Below, one piece after another: positions 23,329 to 30,037 of a stretch of DNA of 44,486 bases (its first letter is position 1; the number at the start of each line of letters is the position of its first letter). This DNA comes from Candidatus Bathyarchaeota archaeon (GTDB lineage Archaea; Thermoproteota; Bathyarchaeia; Bathyarchaeales; Bathycorpusculaceae). The stretch is taken from NCBI GenBank assembly GCA_016927015.1, contig JAFGNM010000112.1, positions 1 through 44,486 of the forward strand. The letters run 5' to 3'. Below the pieces are notes generated by a model that worked only from the letters and a program-made list of their open reading frames with translations, was not told the origin of the DNA and ran no database searches. Both the position numbers and the translations under genes were made by a program.

Positions 23329-23437
23329 AATGGATGCAATTCCAATCTGTGCGTAGTTACTATGGGGATTCACCCCAAACCCATCGGCGCCGGCGAAAAT
23401 GATCTCTGTTTGGTCGAAATCATGTGGCTATGGATCT

Positions 23438-24001
23438 CTATTTTCTCTTTGACATGGAAAATACAAGCAAGATGTTAATGGCTACAAGGTAAGCTGGGAA
23501 GGCTATCTCAGAGAATGTCCACGCCGCGGTCACGAGAAAACTTGTCATCGGACTAAAGGCACCAACTAAGAAAGGCAAGCGAAATTCGCTCTCTGGGTTT
23601 CGCCAGGCTTTTCTTAGTGTCGGCGTTGCGGCTAGAGCGTCGCTAAAAATTGCGAAAACTATGGCCATGTTAGGGTTCTCTGTTACGTACCACAACACTA
23701 ACGCCAGAACCGACAAGGCTCCACAGACATAGTCGAATGCTGAGAGTTTCCAGTATGCTCTCTTGTTGAGGAAGGAAGCTAACAGAATCAATAAGGGAGA
23801 GAGGCCTGACATGAACACGGGCACAGCAGCCCAGGTTGCGCCGCTGGAGAAGGCAGCTAAGGTGGCGGTGAAGGGCGCGATGGTCCACATCAACCATGTC
23901 ACGCGGTTGGGTTTAGTTTGTCCTTTGAACATTGAGCGTATGTAAGCGAAAGCAGCAACCAATGTGGCTGAGGCAGCAATTAAGACTAGGAACTCAAACA
24001 T
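23438..24001 (-). CDS. PQ-loop-like integral membrane protein
   Basis: About seven hydrophobic segments in 187 residues, starting MFEFLVLIAASATLVAAFAY. The stretch IRSMFKGQTKPNRVTWLMW resembles the Pro-containing first loop of PQ-loop/SWEET-like small transporters, and a second half repeats a similar layout (ATPTLRKAWRNPESEFRLPF). A transport role is inferred. The frame is open to GTG 24019, but a TATA-like TTAAATAT about 30 bases before the ATG at 24001 suggests a leaderless message from that ATG. Confidence 0.7.
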   Translation of the reverse strand: MFEFLVLIAASATLVAAFAYIRSMFKGQTKPNRVTWLMWTIAPFTATLAAFSSGATWAAVPVFMSGLSPLLILLASFLNKRAYWKLSAFDYVCGALSVLALVLWYVTENPNMAIVFAIFSDALAATPTLRKAWRNPESEFRLPFLVGAFSPMTSFLVTAAWTFSEIAFPAYLVAINILLVFSMSKRK

Positions 24002-24119
24002 ACGCTTATCTAAATGCACGGACTAGATATTTAATGGCATAACATAAGCGATCATGTTCCATACTGTACTGGCGAAAAATCCTAAAAACTATAAGGGATG
24101 CCTCAGCGTGCGTGGCTTT

Positions 24120-24668
24120 TTATTTCTTCTTTAGTATAAACACGATGAGACCTATTGCTGCAACAGTTATTGCGGCTCCTACTACATAGAGAGTTAATGA
24201 TTGATCTTCTAAGGGTTGAGGTTCAGGAGTAGGACTATAAAATGGAGAACTCGTGGAAGTAGGTGATGGACTAGCGGTAGGTGTTGGGGTAGGTGTTGGT
24301 TGTATTTCTGCGACAAAAGGTTGGTCAGCAGTTATTATAACGTATCCTGTGAAGGGATCATTAGCAAATGGTGCTGATTGGGAAAGATCTATTGTCAGTG
24401 ATTGACCAGCATTAATTTGCTTAGTTTCGGAGGCTACAGGAGTATCGTTTTCTAAATAATGGTTGAGAGCAAAATTTCCGTTAATGGTTCCTGTATTGTT
24501 TATAACAAAAACGCTAGAAACTCCAGAGAAGTTCCGATAAATAGGGCTTAATGTTTCATTGTAAACTACCGGGGGCGCGCTTACATTGTTAATGATCAAG
24601 ATACTTGAAGTAACTAAAAGTATTGTTATCATCAACGTATTTTTGTTCAAATATCTCTCAGGATTCAC
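24120..24668 (-). CDS. Secreted protein with Pro/Thr/Ser linker and C-terminal membrane anchor
   Basis: N-terminal signal peptide (MITILLVTSSILIINNVSA), an extracellular beta-rich domain (residues about 30-125, with NxT/S sites), a low-complexity linker (PTPTPTPTASPSPTSTSS), then a membrane helix (LYVVGAAITVAAIGLIVFIL) and KKK. The layout is a cell-surface protein displayed on a stalk. GTG at 24666-24668 is chosen because GGAGTGA sits 5-8 bases upstream; an in-frame GTG at 24677 lies nine bases further up. Function unknown. Confidence 0.8.
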   Translation of the reverse strand: MNPERYLNKNTLMITILLVTSSILIINNVSAPPVVYNETLSPIYRNFSGVSSVFVINNTGTINGNFALNHYLENDTPVASETKQINAGQSLTIDLSQSAPFANDPFTGYVIITADQPFVAEIQPTPTPTPTASPSPTSTSSPFYSPTPEPQPLEDQSLTLYVVGAAITVAAIGLIVFILKKK

Positions 24669-24715
24669 AATGATCACTCCAGTTTATGTTAGGTTGACTA
24701 ATAAGGCGTGCTCAT

Positions 24716-24746
24716 TAAAAAAGGGAAAATTGGACATGTGACAAGC
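24716..24746 (+). repeat. Dispersed repeat copy 9 (module A)
   Basis: TTAAAAAAGGGAAAATTGGA then CATGTGACAAGC. The first part matches copy 4 (TTAAAAAAGGGAAAA) exactly; the second part has diverged. Confidence 0.5.
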
Positions 24747-24800
24747 TCAGACTGCGACTTTTACAAAGATAACTTCTAAATGATGCGGTTATTTCGGCTA

Positions 24801-24962
24801 TTATTCGCCTTTTTCAAAAAGCAAATAATGATTGATTTCAAGTCCTGCACGCATTTGAGCAGCCGTATAGGTGTGAAGTCTCCAGCCTGCTTTTTCCCAA
24901 TCCTCAATTATTTTACCTATATTTTCGTGGTGTCCCACCATCACACAATCCCATTTTTTCAA
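24801..24962 (-). CDS. DUF4177-like small protein, 53 residues
   Basis: TTG start at 24960-24962 with AGGTGA six bases upstream; stop TAA at 24801-24803. The peptide LKKWDCVMVGHHENIGKIIE continues DWEKAGWRLHTYTAAQ and ends in YLLFEKGE. This is the beta-helix(-GW)-beta pattern of DUF4177: a KW strand, a helix, then AGW-x-L and a final hydrophobic strand. It is too short for routine ORF lists. Function of the family is unknown. Confidence 0.65.
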   Translation of the reverse strand: MKKWDCVMVGHHENIGKIIEDWEKAGWRLHTYTAAQMRAGLEINHYLLFEKGE

Positions 24963-25000
24963 CAATAATCACCTCAAAAACTAGTATTAGAAAAAGGGCT

Positions 25001-25018
25001 ATTTTGGTTTTTTGAACA
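25001..25018 (+). repeat. Module C copy 3 inside a hairpin
   Basis: ATTTTGGTTTTTTGAACA is flanked by GGGCT (24996-25000) and AGCCC (25025-25029), which could pair. Confidence 0.5.
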
Positions 25019-25061
25019 GAATGAAGCCCGAATATCAACTATATTAGCATCTGCTTCTAGA

Positions 25062-25556
25062 TTAGATTATATAATATCTCAAAACTTTTTGAAGATTCTC
25101 GGGGGTTTCCATTGTTTGCCTTAATATTTTCAGAATCTCAGGTTGAAGTCGGCAAATATCATGCAAAGTGATTAAGCCAATCAAACGTTTCTCATGAATA
25201 ACTGGAAGGTTCTTTATTTTTTTCTCAAACATAAGACGTGCAGCCTCCTCCAAATTAGTGCTGGGCTCAATAGCCACTAAAGGGCTCGACATAATCTCCT
25301 TCACTTTTGTCTTCCTAGCATTCTTATCCTCCACAACTATACGCTTCAGGATATCCCTCTCAGTAACGATTCCTTGTGCTTTCCCTTCAACCGTGACAAT
25401 TATGGCGCTTACACCTTCTTGAGCCATGAGTTCTGCAGCTTCCTTTACGGAGACACTCTCTTCCATAATAGCGACTTTCGTGGCCATTACATCGTCAGCT
25501 TTAATAGGAATCACGAATTTTTCTTCCGTTTTATTTCCAGATTCATCTTTTGACAC
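25062..25556 (-). CDS. CBS-domain pair protein
   Basis: Two tandem CBS motifs form one Bateman module: VMATKVAIMEESVSVKEAAE to GIVTERDILKRIV (residues about 24-75), and IMSSPLVAIEPSTNLEEAAR to GLITLHDICRL (about 88-138). CBS pairs bind adenine nucleotides and regulate partners. At 164 residues it is a stand-alone module with a short hydrophilic N-terminus and a helical C-terminus. Start GTG at 25554-25556. It is divergent from the RAM-only protein at 25751; both are ligand-sensing domains lacking an output domain. Confidence 0.92.
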   Translation of the reverse strand: MSKDESGNKTEEKFVIPIKADDVMATKVAIMEESVSVKEAAELMAQEGVSAIIVTVEGKAQGIVTERDILKRIVVEDKNARKTKVKEIMSSPLVAIEPSTNLEEAARLMFEKKIKNLPVIHEKRLIGLITLHDICRLQPEILKILRQTMETPENLQKVLRYYII

Positions 25557-25670
25557 AGAATCACACTATATTAGACTATTGACGTTACTTAAATAAAAAA
25601 ACCAGCACTCCATACTTCTTAGAATAACTGTTCTTAATCCCCAATCATTACTTTTTTTGCCCCCCTCAAA

Positions 25671-25694
25671 ATTTTGGTTTTCTGAACAGCTTCC
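25671..25694 (+). repeat. Module C copy 4
   Basis: ATTTTGGTTTTCTGAACAGC then TTCC. It is close to the copy at 26280 and lies in the divergent gap between the CBS and RAM genes. Confidence 0.6.
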
Positions 25695-25750
25695 TTTTGT
25701 ATCGCCCGATAAACTTATCAAAGACAGAGTGTATTGATTTTTGACCAATT

Positions 25751-26251
25751 ATGAAAGCATACATGACTTTGTCCTGCAAAGCGGGCGCTTACAAAAAAGT
25801 CTTGGACGAACTGATAAAAATGAATCTTTCCCAGAAAAATGTCTTCTTGCTTTTTGGTCAAGCTGACATTCTTATCCAAATCCGCGGATTAAAAGACCTT
25901 AATGAATTTATCAACAATTGGTTCAATCCTATTAGAGCGATAACTCCTGCAGAACCAATGGTTGAAAAGACGCAAACTCTCATTGCAATCTCAGAAGGCA
26001 GACCATTCGAAGAGGAACCGTATGCTTTCCTATTTTTTAATACTCAACCCAGAAATCTTGAAAAGTTGCAGGAAACGCTTCAGAACATACCGGGCGTGTT
26101 GTCAGCGGACACGGTTTTTGGACCCTACGATGTAATCTGTGCGGTAAGAGTGAGAAACAAGATTGAGCTTAAGCAACTTGTTGAAAGAATAGAAGAGGAA
26201 GTTCCAGATGTTCAAGGAATAGTGACTGAAATACTAGCTCCGCTTTACTAA
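25751..26251 (+). CDS. RAM-only (Lrp/AsnC ligand-binding) protein, two domains
   Basis: Two consecutive RAM-type effector domains and no helix-turn-helix: residues about 1-75 (KAYMTLSCKAGAYKKVLDEL and DILIQIRGLKDLNEFI) and about 85-166 (AFLFFNTQPRNLEKL, VLSADTVFGPYDVICAVRVR, VPDVQGIVTEILAPLY). RAM domains bind amino acids. Stand-alone copies may join with full Lrp proteins to tune them. ATG start at 25751. The next plus-strand operon begins about 270 bases downstream. Confidence 0.85.
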   Translation: MKAYMTLSCKAGAYKKVLDELIKMNLSQKNVFLLFGQADILIQIRGLKDLNEFINNWFNPIRAITPAEPMVEKTQTLIAISEGRPFEEEPYAFLFFNTQPRNLEKLQETLQNIPGVLSADTVFGPYDVICAVRVRNKIELKQLVERIEEEVPDVQGIVTEILAPLY

Positions 26252-26279
26252 CAGTTGCATGAATTTTTGGCAGGCTCTC

Positions 26280-26304
26280 ATTTTGGTTTTCTGAATAGTT
26301 TCCA
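26280..26304 (+). repeat. Module C copy 5
   Basis: ATTTTGGTTTTCTGAATAGT then TTCCA. It precedes repeat copy 10 by about 40 bases. Confidence 0.6.
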
Positions 26305-26335
26305 GTAATGAGATACAGGAAAAATTCGATAAAAT

Positions 26336-26405
26336 GAGGATTTTGTTGAGAGTGGAGATATTGCCACTTGCACCGAGGCTACCTCACCTCTGCCACTTTT
26401 ATGCG
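26336..26405 (+). repeat. Dispersed repeat copy 10 (diverged module A with full module B)
   Basis: The A-like part has core GAGTGGAGATATTGCCAC. Module B at 26372-26405 reads ACCGAGGCTACCTCACCTCT then GCCACTTTTATGCG, closely matching copy 3. Confidence 0.65.
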
Positions 26406-26410
26406 AATCA

Positions 26411-26450
26411 ACAAAAAAGAAAAAGGGAAATGTCGCGGGAGATTTCGCCC
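26411..26450 (+). repeat. Dispersed repeat copy 11 (module A)
   Basis: AAAAAAGAAAAAGGGAAATG then TCGCGGGAGATTTCGCCC. It is the last copy seen, about 75 bases before the SMC-like operon. Confidence 0.6.
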
Positions 26451-26466
26451 TTTGTGTGCAATTTGG

Positions 26467-26508
26467 TTAAATAATAGATTTTTCACCTAATAACGCACGC
26501 TGTATAAG
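26467..26508 (+). promoter_or_regulatory. Candidate promoter of the SMC-like operon
   Basis: Two TATA-like elements, TTAAATAATAG (26467-26477) and CTGTATAAG (26500-26508). The first is better spaced for a leader that includes GAGG at 26509-26512; the ATG is at 26525. Confidence 0.4.
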
Positions 26509-26524
26509 AGGCAAAAAATCTGCA

Positions 26525-28447
26525 ATGTTGATACAGGAAGTCATATTGGAGAATTTCATGAGTTACGAGTACGCTAGGGTACCCTTTAGACCAGGCGTAA
26601 ACGTCATTGGCGGACCCAACGGCGCAGGGAAATCCTCGCTTCTTTTGGCTATTTCGGTTGGTCTGGGTCAGTCGTACACGGAACGCTCAAGAAAGCTAAG
26701 TGACTTGATACGTTGGGGCAAGGAAAAGGCACGCGTTACGCTCATTTTGGACAACAGCAAACGAGGCGGCAACCGTCCAGTTCGAAAATACAATAAAGAC
26801 CAGCTTTTCCTCACCCGCGTCTTGCGGAGAGACGGCAAATACTGGTTTGAACTGGAGAACCGCGCCGCCACGAAACAGGATGTTGAACGTCTTTTGGGCA
26901 AGTTCGGCTTTGACCCTGACAACATGCTTATCATAATGCACCAGAGCATGGTGGAACAGTTCTCGGTGCTCTCCAACCTGGAAAAGCTGCGCATGGTAGA
27001 AGCAGCCGTGGGTTTAGAACCGTTCCGCGAGAATGTGCTGCAAGCCCAGAGCAAGCTGACGCGTATTCTCAGCCAAGAAGAATCCGTGAGCAAACTTTTG
27101 GAGACCGCGGAGCAGACGCTCAACTATTGGCGCGAACAATACGCTAAGTACCAAGAAAAAAAGCAAATGCAGACGAAACGCCGGTTCCTAGACCGTGAGC
27201 TCACATGGGCAGAAGTGGAACGCCGCGAAAGCATACTCAAAGGGCTACAGGCAGACAGGCAAAAGGAACAGGAAAGCCTGAACCGAATCGAAGAGGAAGC
27301 AAAAACTGCAAAAGGGCAAATTGCAGACCAGCAGAGCCAGCAGGAAGCGCTGAAGGACACGCTGAAGACTGTTTTCGGTGAGCGTCTCAACCTTGAACGG
27401 GGAATCGCCGAAAACGAGGTCACTGTCTCCATAGTTCAGCAGCTGCTTGAAGAAGCCTCAGTGCTGGAGCCTGAAATCCAGAAAAACGCCCACCAGTTTA
27501 AACTATTCAGAAGCGAAAACCTGCAGGAGATGCTGGCGAACTCGCGGCAAAACCTTTCAAAGATAAACGAGAAAGTAACAGAAAACCAAACCAAAATGCA
27601 AAGCGTAGAAGAAGCAGCCGAGAAAGTCACTAATCAAGTTTTGGATAACCGCATTCAACTCGCCTTGCTACAGTACCGCAGAGAAAACGTGACAGCTGAC
27701 TTGGAAAAAATAGACAGAGCGCTTAAAGACGCTGAAGCCAGCCTTAACGCGACTACCGCCAAGGCAGAACAGTCAGGTGCCCGAATTGCCGTGATTAAAA
27801 GTGCCGCGGACATTCTTGACGAAATCCGAGTTACTGATGGCCATTTAGCTGCGCTGGCGGATGCTTCAGAAGATATAGAGCGGATGTACGAGTCTTACTC
27901 TAAGCTTTATTTGGAGCTGAAGGAGAAGGCGCAGGTGGTTGCCGAAAACCGCGAGAAAACCCTTGAAGAAGTGAAAGTGCGCATGGAAGCGTGGCGGACT
28001 GTGATGCAGCGTCTGTTGGAGCGCGTGAACTTGGAGTACCAGAAGATTATGGGTCAAACTTTGGCGACTGGTGAAGTGCGGCTTGCGAATGGGCATGATA
28101 TAGAAACTGCGGGCTTAGAGATTCTTGTGGGCTTTAAGGGCGGAAGACCAGTGGCGCTGGACGCTTACACTCAAAGCGGCGGAGAAAGAACCACGGCGAC
28201 TATGAGTTTCCTTTTGGCGTTGCAGCAGCATGTGCGTTCTCCGTTTAGGGCTGTGGACGAGTACGACATTCACATGGACCCGAAGAACAGGGAAATGATT
28301 GCGCGCATGCTGTTGTCGATGATAAAGGATGCTACGGCGCAGTACATCGTTATCACGCCAAGCCAGATTACCTTCGCTCAACAGGACGCGAACATAATCA
28401 CGGTGCAAAACGTTGAAGGCAAATCAATAGTTCGAGAGGTTGCATAG
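26525..28447 (+). CDS. Compact SMC ATPase with Smc5-like heads
   Basis: ABC-type SMC protein: Walker A GGPNGAGKSSLLLAISVGLG (from residue 29), Q-loop region MHQSMVEQFSVLSNLEKLRM, a central coiled coil (about 190-510), signature QSGGERTTATMSFLLALQ (from 550) and Walker B FRAVDEYDIHMDPKNRE (574-590; catalytic Glu 579). Smc5 of eukaryotes has the same order in its C-terminal head: GEV-x-L strand, IRVKF, QSGGERSVSTMLYL, PFRVVDEINQGMDP and QYFFITP. Here these are GEVRL, LEILVGF, QSGGERTTATMSFL, PFRAVDEYDIHMDP and QYIVITP. That is much closer to Smc5 than to canonical SMC or Rad50 (no CxxC hook seen). At 640 residues the arms are short and no clear hinge domain is visible. It is coupled to two further genes. 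Confidence 0.9.
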   Translation: MLIQEVILENFMSYEYARVPFRPGVNVIGGPNGAGKSSLLLAISVGLGQSYTERSRKLSDLIRWGKEKARVTLILDNSKRGGNRPVRKYNKDQLFLTRVLRRDGKYWFELENRAATKQDVERLLGKFGFDPDNMLIIMHQSMVEQFSVLSNLEKLRMVEAAVGLEPFRENVLQAQSKLTRILSQEESVSKLLETAEQTLNYWREQYAKYQEKKQMQTKRRFLDRELTWAEVERRESILKGLQADRQKEQESLNRIEEEAKTAKGQIADQQSQQEALKDTLKTVFGERLNLERGIAENEVTVSIVQQLLEEASVLEPEIQKNAHQFKLFRSENLQEMLANSRQNLSKINEKVTENQTKMQSVEEAAEKVTNQVLDNRIQLALLQYRRENVTADLEKIDRALKDAEASLNATTAKAEQSGARIAVIKSAADILDEIRVTDGHLAALADASEDIERMYESYSKLYLELKEKAQVVAENREKTLEEVKVRMEAWRTVMQRLLERVNLEYQKIMGQTLATGEVRLANGHDIETAGLEILVGFKGGRPVALDAYTQSGGERTTATMSFLLALQQHVRSPFRAVDEYDIHMDPKNREMIARMLLSMIKDATAQYIVITPSQITFAQQDANIITVQNVEGKSIVREVA

Positions 28448-29274
28448 TGCAGGCCAAAAAAGAGCAGAAACGATTCGGCAGAGAAAAACTGCAACGCATC
28501 ATCGAAATGTGCACGGCTATAGAAAACCGCACTGTGGACCCGTTTCTGCTGGACGTTGACAACATAATTAAGGTGGTGAAAGAGTATTTTCCCCAGTGGG
28601 AGGAAGCTGACGAGTTTAACTTGGATTCGGAGGCGATTCACCACTTGGCGTCGGTTATAAAACTTCAAAGCGAATGGGTCAAACACTGCTCCACATCGCT
28701 TTACACTGACCCGTTTCTTCTTGAAGAAAAAATCACGCAGGCAAGCAAAGAAGAAATGTTAAGCGTGTTTCTCAAGGCGTGGCATCCTCTGGTTGAGTTG
28801 GAGCAGCTTAGCATTCACAGTCTCGCTGAGGCTATGCGGTACTGGGATGGGTTGGTGCCGCTTAAGGAAAGATGGCTAGACCTTGATGTTCAGGAAGTTG
28901 CAATGGGAACTGCCAGCCGAGACGAGTTAGTACAGCAGCGTGTTCTCGGAGACAAGTTTTTTTCTGAGGAGCTTGAGGGTTACTGGCGAGAGCTGAAGGA
29001 GAAAGTGAAGGAAAAGGGTGTCGGCGGCAAGATTTTCTACTGGGATTTCGTCGGCGCAGACACTTATGAGGATACTGTGGAGCGGGCTTTCTTGACGAGT
29101 TTCTTGATAACGTACGGTTACGCGACGTTGGAGATTCACCCGTTGGAAGAGGAGATTTTTATTAAACCCTTCGACAAGCCCAACACGGAGATTCTTACGC
29201 AGCAGTCGATTTCGATTCCTATTGCGGTTACGTATGAGAGCTGGCAGAAGTGGAAGAGAGGCGAACTGTATTGA
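28447..29274 (+). CDS. Kleisin-like subunit of the SMC-like operon (inferred)
   Basis: GTG start at 28447 overlaps the SMC stop (TAGTG), so translation is coupled. 275 residues, soluble. The N-terminal part VDPFLLDVDNIIKVVKEYFP then LDSEAIHHLASVIKLQSEWV resembles the ScpA/kleisin N-terminal helices that bind the SMC neck. The C-terminal part (residues about 205-270, YEDTVERAFLTSFLITYGYA and LEIHPLEEEIFIKPF) could be the winged helix that binds the opposite head. The middle is helical and charged. Similarity is weak and by eye; operon position supports it. It could instead be an unrelated accessory factor. Confidence 0.6.
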   Translation: MQAKKEQKRFGREKLQRIIEMCTAIENRTVDPFLLDVDNIIKVVKEYFPQWEEADEFNLDSEAIHHLASVIKLQSEWVKHCSTSLYTDPFLLEEKITQASKEEMLSVFLKAWHPLVELEQLSIHSLAEAMRYWDGLVPLKERWLDLDVQEVAMGTASRDELVQQRVLGDKFFSEELEGYWRELKEKVKEKGVGGKIFYWDFVGADTYEDTVERAFLTSFLITYGYATLEIHPLEEEIFIKPFDKPNTEILTQQSISIPIAVTYESWQKWKRGELY

Positions 29275-29918
29275 GAAAGAAGACGAAGGGTGTTTACGCG
29301 AGCAAAATGAAGCGGGCAACGCATATGCTGTTTTACAGGAGACACCAGAAACCTGGCGTCAAAGGCTGGGAGCTGCATAAGGCGTTGGGCGCTGATTACC
29401 CGAAGGTACTGGAGATTCTTGATGACTATTTGAAGTCGCTGGATTTGCAGGTTAAGACGGTTTTTGAAGAGGAAAAAACGCCATCGGGAAAGCCTTCTTT
29501 GGAAGAGCTTGGCAAGGCACGGTTTTACATTACGTTGCGGGGTGAGTTGGCTCCGAAAGAGTCGAAGATGATTGGCTGGCGAATTGACGACTTGGCGGGT
29601 TTAGCCGTTGCAATTGCGCACATTATCAGCAAGAAGGGGCAAGCGCCGCGGAAAGATGTGGAAAAGTTGCTGGGCGAGAAGTTGCCTGGCTGGAAAGTCG
29701 GCTTTAACATTGACCGTTACATTCGCTATGGGTATTTGCAGCAGGACGATAATGACCAGTTGTATTTGGATTGGAGAACCCGTGCGGAAGTTGATGAGAA
29801 AGCGCTGATTAACCTGCTTCTTAGAAGCGAAGCGCAGACGACTTTGCCTTCTGAGGCTTCAAATGAAGAAAACGGCGAAGAAGGCGTTGAAGAGCAAGAA
29901 GAAGAGGAAAATCTCTAG
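29271..29918 (+). CDS. Tandem winged-helix (kite, Nse1/Nse3- or ScpB-like) subunit, inferred
   Basis: The TTG at 29271 overlaps the previous stop (TTGA), with GAGAGG about 9 bases upstream; an in-frame GTG at 29250 is the alternative. There are two winged-helix units: residues about 15-90 (THMLFYRRHQKPGVKGWELH to the wing ARFYITLRGEL) and about 95-170 (LAGLAVAIAHIISKKGQAPR to wing DQLYLDWRTRAEVDE). The second ends like Nse1/MAGE-type wings. A very acidic tail (EENGEEGVEEQEEEENL) closes the protein. Kite proteins bind the kleisin middle in SMC complexes. The order SMC, kleisin, kite supports the call. Confidence 0.6.
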   Translation: MRKKTKGVYASKMKRATHMLFYRRHQKPGVKGWELHKALGADYPKVLEILDDYLKSLDLQVKTVFEEEKTPSGKPSLEELGKARFYITLRGELAPKESKMIGWRIDDLAGLAVAIAHIISKKGQAPRKDVEKLLGEKLPGWKVGFNIDRYIRYGYLQQDDNDQLYLDWRTRAEVDEKALINLLLRSEAQTTLPSEASNEENGEEGVEEQEEEENL

Positions 29919-29925
29919 CGCTCGG

Positions 29926-29950
29926 AAAAATTTATACCCCCTCTATAAAT
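29926..29950 (+). promoter_or_regulatory. Orphan pair of TATA-like elements
   Basis: AATTTATAC (29930-29938) and CTATAAATAG (29943-29952) lie just after the SMC-like operon, pointing to about 29970. No plus-strand gene follows; the next genes are on the minus strand. They may drive a short RNA, or be chance AT-rich sequence. Confidence 0.25.
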
Positions 29951-30037
29951 AGCTTGAACTTTAGGGCAGAACCTAGGTTTGAATGCGTTGCATGGAACAG
30001 CTTTGAGAAAGTGAAAGCGAACAAACATTTCCTCTGT

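Larger units (their letters stand above)
23063..23437. other. Intergenic gap with two repeat copies
   Basis: A 375-base gap holding repeat copies 7 and 8, a stretch GACCATTTTGGTTAG resembling part of module C at about 23247-23261, and a GGGGATTCACCCC hairpin near 23364. The 63-codon open frame starting at 23287 runs over repeat sequence and into the antisense of the next gene, so I do not call it. Confidence 0.45.

Noticed and set aside
23287-23478. 63-codon plus-strand frame with several Cys
   Set aside because: Starts inside repeat copy 8 and ends in the antisense of a membrane-protein gene; no ribosome site.
24780-24968. 62-codon plus-strand frame
   Set aside because: No ribosome site or family pattern; the opposite strand holds the better-supported DUF4177-like gene.
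25566-25748. 60-codon minus-strand frame in the divergent CBS/RAM gap
   Set aside because: Covers both promoter regions and module C; no ribosome site or family pattern.
18771-26450. CRISPR array
   Set aside because: The repeats are irregularly spaced by hundreds of bases with genes between them, vary in sequence, and no cas genes are present.
26525-29918. Wadjet (JetABCD) or SbcCD/Rad50-Mre11 defence or repair cassette
   Set aside because: No nuclease gene (JetD or Mre11/SbcD) is adjacent, the SMC protein is much shorter than JetC, and no CxxC zinc hook is seen; heads match Smc5 better.
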